Shown here: positions 37,201 through 47,837 of the stretch, in pieces
Position numbering within the stretch: position 1 is the stretch's first letter
Layout: the number at the start of each line of letters is the position of its first letter
Source of the DNA: Ciona intestinalis
Taxonomy: Eukaryota > Chordata > Ascidiacea > Phlebobranchia > Cionidae
Length of the DNA stretch: 64,000 nt
NCBI RefSeq assembly: GCF_000224145.3
Contig: NC_020166.2
Span: forward strand, 217,888-281,887
Direction: 5' to 3'
Program-made: the position numbers and the translations under genes
Notes under the pieces: generated by a model
What the model saw: only the letters and a program-made list of their open reading frames with translations
What the model was told of the DNA's origin: nothing
Database searches by the model: none

Positions 37201-40200
37201 TTGACGAATATCTTTCATTTTAATTGAGATATTTGTGTGTGGTGGGAGAAGATGGGACGCATGTTTTCATTCTCTTTTCTCATTCCATTTGTTGGTAAAA
37301 AAGAAAAAGAATTTATAAAACCGTATCCTAACGACTCCCATAGACCGTTGTTAATTGTTTAAAACACGATCAGGATATTTGGATATTATTTGCTAAAAGT
37401 GACCTATCTTCCCCCACCCAACTATATTATGTGCTCAAGGTGTCCCATCTTTCCCCACCCTACTTTATCCTGTATCTGACTTACACCAATATATCTGACT
37501 TATACAGAAATTTCGTGACGAATACAACGTTCGGTTTCTTTCCTATATCAACCCTCACGTGATCAACGGTAGCGAAATGTTTCAAGAAGCTGACAACAAC
37601 GGTTATTTTATCAAAAGCAAATCGACAGGTAAATGTTTTAAACGGAGTAAAAACATATAGCGATTCGTGGATAGACATACATTGTATTTATTTCAAAATC
37701 TTATCAAAAGCAAATCGACAGGTGATTAATTCGAAGTCTTTAAACATAACACCGATTTGTAATGGTTAAGTAGGAAATGTAATGAATGGATGAATGTAAC
37801 TTGTTTATCCTCGCATGGCGGGGCAATGACAGTCGTTATAACACGGGTGTTCTGTTTCATACACCTCGTGCCCGCTTACGAGTTACCACGTATGTAACTT
37901 ATTTATCCTCGCATGGTGGGAAACGACAGTCGTTATAACACAGGTGTTCTGTTTCATACACCTTTCGTGACCGCTTATGAGTTACCATGTATGTAACTAA
38001 AATGAATATTTTCTGACATTTTAATTTTTCAATATAAACATTTTTCAGTATAAACCTCCCCCCCCCCCTTGCCCGCTTATAAGTTACCACGTATGCGACT
38101 TGATTACCAAATATTTTCTGACATTTTATTTTAGTAAAAACGTAACACACGATATAAAATCTAGGCAAAACGCAGCTCGTAGACTTCGGCGAGATGTTTT
38201 GCGGAACAATTGATTTGACCAACCCAAATGCTTTTGAATGGTACAAGCAAGTTGTCAAGGTAATGGTTTGATTTCAACATGATTTAATACTACATTTAAG
38301 AATTGCTATAAAAGCTTGTATATAGTAGTGTGGGGTAAGATGGGACACCTTATCATTCTACTTTCTCGTCACAATTGGTAGCGAACAAAGAACATTCAAA
38401 GAATTATAAAACTGTATCCTCTAGACTTCCATAGACCGTTGTTTATTGTTTAAACACGATCAGGATATTTGGGTATTATGTGCTAAAGGTGTCCCATCTT
38501 ATCCCACTCTACTATATAGCATACCAAAGGTATTCGTTTAAAGTAACTTATGTAGCGGTTGTTAGATCACTGTTTTGCAAAATCGGCTGTTAAATATATG
38601 CAATTGTTCATAATTTGGATTGTTTTAGCACTAAATTAATAAAAAAAAATGATTTTTTACCGATTATATTGTAAACTTCTTAAACACGTTTAATTTGCTT
38701 CATAAAAAACGTATCTATGTCAGTAAATGCCCACACGGTTAAGCAAACCTATATACCTATATGTAAAAATATCTGGCCAATACCAATATAGTAGGATAGG
38801 GAAAGATGGGACAACTTTAGCACATAATATCCAAAAATCCTGATCGTGTTTTAAACAAATAGCAACGGTCTATGGGAGTTGTCAGGATATGGTTTTATAA
38901 TTCTTTGAATGTTCTTTGTTTAATACCAAAAGGGACAAAAAATAGAATGAAAAGGTGTCCCATCTCTCCCACCTTACTATATGTGAACTGTAAGTTTTGA
39001 AGGCAGCCATTTAACTATAGTCCCTTAGCTATAATGTTTGCCCGTTCCAATTTCGTATGACGTATATAGGCCAACCTAGAGTCGACACTAATTTGTGGAT
39101 TGTATTATTTTAACTTGGCCACGAGAATTTATTTTGCATTTTCTTCACAAGGATATGTTGTAGTTTGCTGGGTGGTCGACTTTATTTATTTATTTATTTA
39201 TTTATATTTAGTAGTGTGGGGGAAGATGGGGCCCGTCTATGAAATCCAAATACCCTGAACATGTTTAAAACAATGGCCTATATAGTAGTCATGAGGATAC
39301 GATTTAAAAATCCTTTGAATGTGTTTTGTTTACTACAAAATGGGACGAGAAAATAGAATAAAAAGGTGTCCCATCTTCCCCCATCCTACTATATACTAAC
39401 TCTGCTGGGAACTATTATAAATTGCAAACTTTGACAATAAAAGTAAATTTGTATTTTCTTTATAAGGATATGTTATCGTTCGGGTTCGCTGGATGGATGG
39501 CTGATTTTGGCGGCGAATATTTACCCGTGGATGACACGATGTACTTTGACGGCACGCATGCTGTGGAGATGCATAACTTATACTCAGAGATGTGGGCAAG
39601 GTTGAATAAGGAGGCTGTGGAGGAGGAAGGAAAGATGAATGATACGTTTGTTTTCATGCGGTCAGGTGGGTGGGATATTGAGTGAATGTAGCTTGGTTAT
39701 CGTTGCATGGCGAGGCAATGACAGTCGTTATAACACGGGTGTTCTGTTTCATACACTTTTTGCCCGCTTACAAGTTACCAGTATGTAACTTATTTATCCT
39801 CACATGGCTGGTAATGACATATGTTACAACACGGGTGTTTTGTTTCATACACCTCGTGTCAGCTTACAAGTTACCACGTATGTAACTTATTTATCCTCGC
39901 ATGGCGGGGCAACGACAGTCGTTATAACACGGATGTTCTGTTTCATACACCTCGTGTCAGCTTACAAGTTACCATGTATGTAACTTGTTTATCCTCGCAT
40001 GGCGGGGCAACGACAATCGTTATAACACGGATGTTCTGTTTCATACACCTCGTGTCAGCTTACAAGTTACCACGTATGTAACTTATTTATCCTCACATGG
40101 CGGGGCAACGACAATCGTTATAACACGGATGTTCTGTTTCATACACCTCGTGTCAGCTTACAAGTTACCACGTATGTAACTTTATGGCTGCCAATACATA

Positions 40201-43200
40201 ACAACTAAACCACGCAACGCTAAAAACACAATTTTGACCATTAATATTTTTAACATCAGCTTAGTGTAGTTTTTAAACCAGAAATATCAGGCAATTTCTT
40301 GTGCATAACATAACATAAGAAGCAGTGACAATTTAGAAGAAATTAAACGTCGTTTACTTTAATGGGTTAGGGTATAAGATGGGACATGTTTTCATTTTAC
40401 TCTCTTTTCTTGTCCCATTTTGTAGTTAACAAAAGTATTTAAAGAATTATTAAACCTCATTCTCACGACTTTAAAAGTGCGTTGTTAATTGTTTAAAACA
40501 CGATCAGGATATTCGGATATTATTTGCTAAAGGTGTCCCGTGTTTCCCCACCCTACAACAAACTATTATGGCTGCGTTGTAAAACAAACCGTCACGACTC
40601 TAAAAGAGATTGTTAATTGTTAAAACACGATTAGGAAACCTGGGATGTTATGTGGTAATGGTGTCCATCTTTTTATTAAAATATCACAAAACTAAAAACT
40701 TTAATGAAATATTTATTAAAATTATACCAAATAAGCAAAAAAAAACTTTAATAAAATATTTATTAAATTGTTCCAGGCTTTGGCAGGTCACCCGGTCATA
40801 CAATGACGTCATGGGCAGGTGATCAAAACGTCGACTTTTCTTACGCTGACGGTTTGGCGTCCGTTATACCAGCAGCGCTGTCACTTGGGATGTCCGGTAA
40901 GTCTCTTTCATGGCTTTCCCTGTGCGGTTCGTTTGATCCAGAGTTCAAACTTAAATCCGGGTGGTCGGGAATGTATATTAAACTTTTCGTTCCAATTTTA
41001 TGGTTTCTCGTTTTTGCTGATCCAGATATATGGTAGGATGGGAGAAGATGGGACACCTTTAGCACATAATATACAAATATCCTGATCGTGTTTTAAAAAA
41101 TTAACAACGGTCTATTGGTATCGTGAGGCGGTGAGAATACGGTTTTATAATTCTTTAAATAGAATGAAAAGGTGTCCCACTTTCCCTCACCCTACTATAT
41201 ATAGGGTGGGGGGTATATATAGTATAGTACCATCTTACCCCTCCCTAATATATTATTCACCAGGCATGGGGATTCACCACTCTGATATCGGCGGATACGT
41301 CTCGCTTATTTGCATGGTACGCACAGAGGAACTTGTATTAAGATGGGCGGAAATGAACGTGTTTACGCCAATCATGCGAACACATGAAGGCAACAGACCA
41401 TACAGGAACTGGCAAGTAAGCAGAATGAATAATGTAATTTATTTAACGGGTGTTCTGTTGATACACCTCGTGCCCGCTTACGAGCTACCACCTATGTAAC
41501 TTATTTATCCTCGCATGGCGGGGCAACGACAATCGTTATAACGCAGGCGTTATGTTTCATACACCTCGTGCCCGCTTACAAGTTACCACGTATGTAACTT
41601 ATTTATCCTCGCATGGCAGGGCAACGACAGTCGTTATAACACGGGAGTTCTGTTTCATACACCTCGTGCCCGCTTACAGCGAGTTACCACGTATATGTAA
41701 CTTATTTATCCTCGCATGGCGGGGCAACGACAGTCGTTATAACGCATGCGTTCTGTTTCATACACCTCGTGCCCGCTTACAAGTTACCACGTATGTAACT
41801 TATTTATCCTCGCATGGCGGGGCAACGACAGTCGTTATAACGCAGGCGTTCTGTTTCATACATATCCTGCCCGCTTACAAGTTACCACTTTACTACGAAT
41901 TACCGCTTATAAGTTGAGATGATCATGGGATTTTTTCGGGGAGTTTTTTATGTTTTTAATGTATGGCTGACAAAAACCCAGAAGTGTGCACTGGTTTGGA
42001 ACAATTGCGCCCACAATGGGATCAGCGTCAAGCCTCGAACCCGCATACATTACTGGGCTTTAGGTAAACACGCTGACCACTGTGAAAAAGCGCTGATCGA
42101 AATGCTGCTCGTAATGACAAACACTGTACAGTAGGATGAGGAAAGATGGGACACTTTTTAACTCTATTTTCTCGTCGCATTCGGTAGTAAACAAAGAACT
42201 TTTAAAGAAATATGAAACCGTATCCTCACGACTCCCATAGACCGTTGTTAATTGTTTAAAACACGATCAGGATATCTGGATATCATGTGCTAAAGGTGTC
42301 CCTTCTTCCCACACCCTACTATATATGCAGCGTGGTATTGCTGATGTGTGCTTACTTCCGGGTTATGTTGTTTGCAATTTGAATACTGGCTACTAACTCA
42401 TTAGCTGTATAGCTAAGTCACCAGAGTTCTTTCCGTTGTTTTGAACCTGAATGAATGAATGAAACTTACTTTATCCTCGCGTGGCCGGAAAACGACAGTC
42501 GTTATAACACGGGTGTGCACAAGTATGTTANNNNNNNNNNNNNNNNNNNNNNNNNNNNNNNNNNNNNNNNNNNNNNNNNNTATGGCTGATAATGTGGACA
42601 ACCCATTAGTGACCATTGGGTTGGAGCTATGGCCGTTAAGTGTCTTGCCCAAGTAACATACGCCAACAATGGTAGCAGCGTCAAGCCTTGAACCCATTAC
42701 CTCTGGGTTACAGGCAGGCGCGCTAACCACTACGCCACGGCGCCGGACGTTACGGATGTAACTTCTATTGTGGAACCTTACGGATGTAACTTCTATTGTG
42801 GCATACTGCCTACAAATATAACATACAGTAGAGTGGGGAAAGATGGGACACCTTTTCGTTCTTTTTCTTGTCCCATTTAGTAGCAAATAAGGATACCTCG
42901 AAGAAATATAAAACCGTATCCTCACGACTCCAATAGACCGTTGTTAATTGTTTAAAACACGATTAGGATATTTGGTTAATAATTGCTAAAGGTGTCCCGT
43001 CTTTCCCCATCCTACTATAATATATTTTAATGCGGCTGCGTTGTAAAACAAACCGTTTTAATTACTTGCCTGAATTTTATGCAGAGGACCTAATGTACGT
43101 TAATTAGCACACGTACTTAAATAATTATACGTAAATTTCACTCTATACGTGGATGAGGTCGTACAATGAGACATGCCACGGGACCTGGGATTAAGGCCAA

Positions 43201-44660
43201 AGAGTTAACCCATTACCCTATATTGCATAAAAATTATACTAATACAAACTATATCACTTTATTACAGATATACACCATGGACACGACGACAGAATCATTT
43301 GCTCGTCTCACGTCATTATACCACCGCCTATCCCCTTACCATTCGTTTGTAGCAGAGGAAACGGCATCCAAAGGAATTCCAGCTCAAAGACCGCTGTTTC
43401 TGCATTACTCTGATGACCCTACTACATACGATATACAATACCAATACATGTATGGGCCAGGTTTGTGTTATACCGTTACTACTTGTCTTTTTGTCTTGTA
43501 AACTTTACCGTATTCAAATTGGATACATTGAAGTAGAAGTTGCGGCGTAGATTTTTTGTGCACTATGTTATACACAAATTTTCTCTACGAACAATTAAGT
43601 TACTAAGAAGAGATTCGCATGATGACACCATCTATGAAGGAAGGACTTTTTACACAGTAGCTTGGAAGCTGTCATGAGGTCTATGAAACTACCATCGTTG
43701 CCCTGCCATGAGGATAAATAAGTTGCATACGTGGTAACTTGCAAGCTGGCACGAGGTGTATGAAACAGAACATCCGTGTTATAATGACTGCTGTTGCCCC
43801 AGCATGCGAGGATAAATAAGTTACATACGTGGTAACTTGTAAGCGGGCACGAGGTGTATGATACCGAACATCCATGTTATAACGACTGTTGTTGCCCCGC
43901 CATGCGAGGATGAATCAGTTACATTCATTTTACTGTTAATACAACTTTATTTCAGATATTTTGGTGGCGCCTGTTTTGTTCGAAGACAAACATGATTGGT
44001 CGGTTTACCTTCCTCCCGACCAATGGGTGTATTTATGGAATGGAACAGAGGTTGTTGTACCGAGGTCACGGGACGGTACAGGGATGAGTGTGACTGTAAA
44101 CGCGGAGATGGGTAACCCGCCGGTGTTTTACCGCAAGGGGTCTCCCTGGAGCAAATTGTTCCAAACTTTTGCGAAAGGTAAAAATATTTTAATAGCTTGG
44201 GTAAAATAGTTGATGCTTTATTCTCTTTTTAAGTCCCATTTGGTAGTAAACATAAGAGTAATTGGCGTAATGGGCCAATCCCGGCCTATATATCAGGTCC
44301 CATGGCGTGACGCACTGCAAGACCTCACCTACGTAAAATAAAATAGAAAATTAAGCAAAGAACATTCAAAGAATTATGAAAAAACGTATTCTCAAAACTC
44401 CCATTAATCTTTGTTAATTGTTAAAAACGATTAGGAGTTTAAAATATTATTTGCTAACGATATCCCATCTTACCCCACGGTACCATATATTCTATACCTC
44501 ACAAACGTACAATAGTATTCATCATTACATAACTACAGATGAGGTGAAACCTGGCAGAACACCAGAAGGACTAAGTTTAAAGTTATTGCTAAAAGAACCA
44601 AATATATTTTTATTTTTACTGCTTCGTAAAATGTTTTGGTATGTTTTCTTCAACGTTTAA
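31274..44660 (+). CDS. Secreted GH31 alpha-glycosidase, probable sulfoquinovosidase
   Basis: Sixteen exons join in phase to 743 codons: 31274-31364, 32069-32147, 32544-32682, 33062-33185, 33573-33680, 33892-34012, 35089-35272, 35841-36002, 37508-37628, 38165-38259, 39467-39665, 40777-40896, 41264-41415, 43268-43460, 43956-44177, 44539-44660. An N-terminal signal peptide (MGVGGIFAIFLLFATFVDA) predicts secretion. The body is collinear with bacterial YihQ: EQGVGRNK, IGLQGG, VWIQDW, TSLGKRVYWNW, WMADFG (nucleophile Asp about 421), WAGDQNVD (acid/base Asp about 490), HHSDIGGY, RTHEGNRP, RPLFLHY, DILVAPV and NPPVFYR. The residues known to bind the sulfonate in YihQ (Gln262, Gln288, Arg301, Trp304, Tyr508) correspond to Gln277, Gln303, Arg316, Trp319 and Tyr526. 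Such enzymes cleave sulfoquinovose from plant and algal sulfolipid glycosides. Oddities: one extra Gly after the nucleophile block and a hydrophobic C-terminal tail. Activity is inferred, not shown. Confidence 0.9.
31373..31568 (+). mobile_element. MITE 8 bases after glycosidase exon 1
   Basis: Begins right after the donor GTAAGT of exon 31274-31364. Confidence 0.85.
32297..32493 (-). mobile_element. MITE, both ends present
   Basis: In glycosidase intron 2. Confidence 0.9.
32748..32990 (+). repeat. SINE body and two tail units
   Basis: Headless copy in glycosidase intron 3, ending against a MITE right end. Confidence 0.75.
33228..33536 (+). mobile_element. Composite MITE with two left ends
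   Basis: Left ends at about 33233 and 33311; diverged interior. Confidence 0.65.
33765..33872 (+). mobile_element. MITE right half
   Basis: In glycosidase intron 5, ending shortly before the next acceptor. Confidence 0.75.
34062..34373 (+). mobile_element. MITE carrying a nested TTAA element
   Basis: Interior split at AACAGTTAA/CAACGG by the element at 34126-34290. Confidence 0.85.
34126..34290. mobile_element. Nested element with TTAA target duplication
   Basis: Ends AGGGGCATACCAACGAAAAA and its complement, flanked by TTAA at 34122-34125 and 34291-34294. TTAA duplication is the mark of piggyBac-type transposition, so this is probably a piggyBac-like MITE of 165 bases. Confidence 0.85.
34705..35001 (+). 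mobile_element. Two joined MITE fragments
   Basis: A CTAAAAGAG-type left part is followed by a second right half. Confidence 0.7.
35341..35817 (+). repeat. SINE-tail tandem array (~5 units)
   Basis: In glycosidase intron 7; one unit has an internal deletion. Confidence 0.85.
36085..36340 (-). repeat. SINE tail and body
   Basis: In glycosidase intron 8, with part of the head lost. Confidence 0.7.
36717..36912 (+). mobile_element. MITE, right end eroded
   Basis: In glycosidase intron 8. Confidence 0.8.
37236..37470 (-). mobile_element. MITE with duplicated end
   Basis: The terminal block is repeated near 37408 and 37450. Confidence 0.75.
37790..38110 (-). repeat. SINE-tail units (~3), the last one diverged
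   Basis: In glycosidase intron 9; interrupted by a C-rich stretch near 38045-38070. Confidence 0.7.
38322..38518 (-). mobile_element. MITE, both ends present
   Basis: In glycosidase intron 10. Confidence 0.9.
38787..38985 (+). mobile_element. MITE, both ends present
   Basis: Same intron as the previous copy, inverted relative to it. Confidence 0.9.
39184..39206. repeat. (TTTA)n microsatellite
   Basis: About five units directly before a MITE. Confidence 0.85.
39208..39396 (+). mobile_element. MITE, internally deleted
   Basis: Third copy in glycosidase intron 10. Confidence 0.85.
39678..40190 (-). repeat. SINE-tail tandem array (~5 units)
   Basis: In glycosidase intron 11; the last three units share a GGATGTTCTG variant, showing local expansion. 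Confidence 0.85.
40371..40556 (-). mobile_element. MITE of the CTAAAAGAG subfamily
   Basis: A second partial copy follows at 40588-40670. Confidence 0.75.
41032..41245 (+). mobile_element. MITE, internally deleted, with extra right end
   Basis: Ends just before glycosidase exon 41264-41415. Confidence 0.75.
41440..42080 (-). repeat. SINE-tail array (~5 units) with body and part of the head
   Basis: In glycosidase intron 13. It shows that the tandem units and the SINE body form one element. Confidence 0.85.
42129..42326 (-). mobile_element. MITE, both ends present
   Basis: In glycosidase intron 13. Confidence 0.9.
42450..42745 (-). repeat. SINE with well-kept tRNA-like head, interrupted by gap
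   Basis: The minus-strand head at 42685-42745 carries the same A- and B-box sequences as the copy at 11882. Confidence 0.85.
42531..42580. other. Assembly gap (50 N) inside a SINE
   Basis: It interrupts a minus-strand SINE between its tail repeat and its body. Confidence 0.95.
42829..43020 (-). mobile_element. MITE, both ends present
   Basis: In glycosidase intron 13. Confidence 0.9.
43150..43215 (-). repeat. Fragment of the 97-bp unit
   Basis: A partial, diverged unit just upstream of glycosidase exon 43268-43460. Confidence 0.5.
43665..43935 (+). repeat. SINE-tail tandem array (~3 units)
   Basis: In glycosidase intron 14. Confidence 0.75.
44213..44490 (-). mobile_element. Degenerate MITE split by a 97-bp-unit fragment
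   Basis: In the last glycosidase intron. Confidence 0.6.
44265..44345 (+). repeat. 97-bp unit fragment inside a degenerate MITE
   Basis: It interrupts MITE sequence at 44213-44490. Confidence 0.55.
44539..44660 (+). CDS. Last exon of the glycosidase: hydrophobic C-terminal tail
   Basis: The acceptor at 44537-44538 joins in phase 1 to exon 43956-44177. It adds 40 residues ending in a hydrophobic run (NIFLFLLLRKMFWYVFFNV), which bacterial YihQ lacks. AATAAA follows the stop by six bases. The run could be a membrane anchor or part of a GPI signal, although the central Arg-Lys is unusual. The splice join is plausible but unsupported by homology. Confidence 0.55.
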
Positions 44661-44666
44661 GTCATG

Positions 44667-44672
44667 AATAAA
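44667..44672 (+). terminator. Polyadenylation signal AATAAA of the glycosidase gene
   Basis: A canonical hexamer six bases after TAA 44658-44660, which supports 44539-44660 as the terminal exon. Confidence 0.6.
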
Positions 44673-44736
44673 ACTATATGCAAGGGTTTAGTTTGGGATT
44701 ATATATGAAAGGTTGTGGAAACAGTATATGTATACG

Positions 44737-44925
44737 TACGGCGCCGTGTGGCAAAGCGGTTAGCGCGACTGACTTTATCACAGAGGTAATGAGTTCAAGC
44801 CTCGTCTTTGCTACCGCTGTGGGCGTATGTGTCGTCTTTGGGCCAGTCACTTCTCAGGAACCGCTCTAGCCCAGTGGTCCTTTATTGGAAGAACACTTGT
44901 GTTATAACGACTGTCCTTCGTTTAT
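44737..44925 (+). repeat. SINE head and body, short tail
   Basis: Diverged head (GTGTGGCAAAGCGGTTAGCG) just downstream of the glycosidase poly(A) signal. Confidence 0.75.
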
Positions 44926-45264
44926 TTATTTGAATTTATTTTGCCGTTGTCCTTTCACAGTGTCAAGGGTGTAGTAATCAGTCCAGTATATAACAACAGT
45001 GTTAATTCTTAAAGTTTTTGATCTACAGTAGTAATTGCATTTTAATGTATCAGCCATTCTTGTGTTGAGAGACTATAGTAGTGTGTACGTGGCGCAAACG
45101 ATGGTTTGTGAACGTGTCCCTCAAGTTTAAATCTAAATAACAGTAGTGTGAGCACAGTTTAGAGTAATTTAAAATTTTGTATTCAATAGAATTTACCTTA
45201 GCATTAACGGGAAATCATTTTTTCTACCGAAACTGGAAAATTTCCCCGCGATATTTTGTTTCAC

Positions 45265-45272
45265 TGACGTCA
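45265..45272. promoter_or_regulatory. Perfect CRE/ATF palindrome TGACGTCA
   Basis: An eight-base consensus site for CREB/ATF-type bZIP factors about 400 bases upstream of the DNAJC3 start. Vertebrate DNAJC3 is induced in the unfolded protein response by related bZIP factors, so the location is suggestive. One 8-mer can occur by chance. Confidence 0.3.
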
Positions 45273-45673
45273 TGTTTTGTAAAACACAAAACGCAAGTCA
45301 CGTTACGATTTCTGACTCGGCGTTTCTCAGCGAATCAGAAAACCACACGAACATCAACCGGTAAAAGTAAACAGGGACGAGCATTTTACACAGCTGGTTA
45401 TGTTACTGCTCGTTTCTTCGTGTACTATTGTACATTTTGCTTGAATGGCAAAGTTGGATATGTGTGTTTTTCATAATTTTCAGAGTTGTTTTTTAGAAAG
45501 TACATATAGGCAGTTAATGAAGAAATATTAAATTAATTAAAACGTTGTTTTTATCAGTTTTCGTTAAAATTAGTATTAAATATTTTGTATCTTAATTTCA
45601 AATATTTATCTTTTTTTTTCTTGTTTTAGGTCAAGATTATAATTCTAGATAATCGATAGTTAGGTAATTCACT

Positions 45674-47803
45674 ATGAAAAGTTACTTAAAAAAATATTCT
45701 CGTCGAATTCTGTCCCAAGTTCCAATTATTTTGGTTCTACTCGATTTACATTATGAAGGTATGTGTGCTTTCATACAGTTGAATTTAGTTTTTTGCTCAA
45801 TTTGGTTGACTTTTTGGTGCTAGTGAAAAATCCTCCCCTTACGTTATCTGACCACTAAACCAATATAACCATTGACTCTAACACTTTGCCCAGATGAGCC
45901 CAAAATAGCATATTTTACTCTAAAGTTACATTCGTAGTAACTAGTAAGTAGGCACGAGGTGTATGAAACAGAACACCCGTGTTATAACGACTGTCGTGGC
46001 CCCGCCATGCGAGGATAAATAAGTTACATACGTGGTAACTAGTAAGTGGGCACGAGGTGTATGAAACAGAACACCCCATGTTATAATAACTGTCGTGGCC
46101 CCGCCTCACAAGGATAAATAAGTTACCTACATTTACATTGTGCCTGGTAGTATAAGTTAACATAAAATTTTATTACTTATTGTTCTGACTTCCAGGTGTG
46201 GATGGTTTAGACAAAGCTGAATCTCAGAAACATTTGAGTCGTGGGAATCAACTTTTAAATGCGGGTCAACTGGCAGATGCTTTAACTCAGTATCATGCAG
46301 CCATTGGTAATGTGTTTGTATATAAAGTTGTGTTTAAGGTCCTACAGCGTAACATACTGGGACCATTGTAGGCATGTGCGTCCTTGGGCAAGACACTTAA
46401 CGGCAATTGCTTTAACCCAGTGGCCACTAATGGGTTGTCCAAATTGTCAGTCATACAGAAAGACTAATTACCCAAAAAGTTACGTCTGTGGTAACTCGTA
46501 AGCGGGCATGAGGTGTATGAAACAGAACATCTGCGTTATAACGACTGTCATTGTCCTGCCGTATGAGAGTAAATAAGTTGCATACGTTTATTTTGAGGTA
46601 GGGATGCACATTACAGAATTTCGAACCCGTGAGATTCGAATACTTTTGTATTCGAATCTAATAGCGGGATTCGGTATTCTGTTTAATGACGTCATCTTTT
46701 TTTCCTATAAATATAAAAAGATTCGAAATTCTAGATTCGAAATAAAGTATTCTAGGATATCCTAGAATACCTAATTATTCTGTAATGTGTATCCCTATTT
46801 TGAGGTATCATTAGCACTGAACTCTCTACAATTGCAATTAAATTTACTGTTTCTTATTTCTACCATTAGAGTTTAAATTGTTCTTTAAAAGTTAAATATA
46901 TTTTCCAGACAATGACGATAGAAACTACCAAGCTTATTACATGAGAGCCACAGTATATCTTGCCATGGGGAAAGCTAGACTTGCGATGCCAGATTTAAAC
47001 CAAGTGGTCCAACTTCAACCTAACTTTGTACAAGCTCGCATGCAGAGGGGAAACCTGTTCCTTAAGATGGGTCGGTTTAATGAAGCTCATTCAGATTATG
47101 AAGCAGTGGTATGTTTAATAACATTCATTTTTTAATATGTTTTATTAATGTAAACAAATTTACAGTGTTCTTAAAAAAAGTATTTGGAACTGTGCTACAA
47201 AATACGTAAGAGACAAAAATCAAATCCAACCAATTGTATATTATAAAAGATAAATATTTTGCCTAAATGGCATCGTCAGTCTCTTATTTAAATAGAATAA
47301 GTGTTTGTGTTTTATTTTAGCACAACAAATTTAAACCATGGCCATTTAATATTATACACAAATAAGATGTACTAAAAAATCTAGAAAAAAAAAATCTGCA
47401 GGACCTAACCCATACCCAATAGAATATCCCATAATATGTAAGATTTATATCTTATATATCTAAACCTCTTTAATTTATAAACAATATTTACCCAGCTTGC
47501 CCACGAAGACAACGCACAAGCCACAGCAAAAGTTGACGAGTTACGTCCGTTACGAAGGAACGTCATCAAAGCTCATCAACTTTTAGATGGGAATGAAAAC
47601 GCACAAGCTATCACGCTGCTTAATGAAGTTATTGAGGTAAAACTAATTATTGAGATAACTTTGATGTACAGTGCGGTTCTGTTCATTTGCCCTACTTTGG
47701 TGAACACTGTATTTGCCCTTTCACTTCTTAATCTAAATGTTTGAGGTTTTAATATTGCTGGCTTTAGTATATGATAACTAAACTTTAAATTGTTTGTTTT
47801 TAA

Positions 47804-47837
<34 letters not shown>

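Larger units (their letters stand above)
44673..45673. other. Upstream region of DNAJC3
   Basis: A SINE head and body (44737-44925) are followed by about 700 bases with no coding signal. This part holds a CRE-like palindrome and an intron-like acceptor at 45628-45629 (after TTTTTTTTTCTTGTTTT), 44 bases before the DNAJC3 ATG. That implies a non-coding first exon or spliced-leader trans-splicing. Confidence 0.5.

Noticed and set aside
45274..45476. Short coding gene upstream of DNAJC3
   Set aside because: No homology or splice support; composition is that of non-coding DNA.
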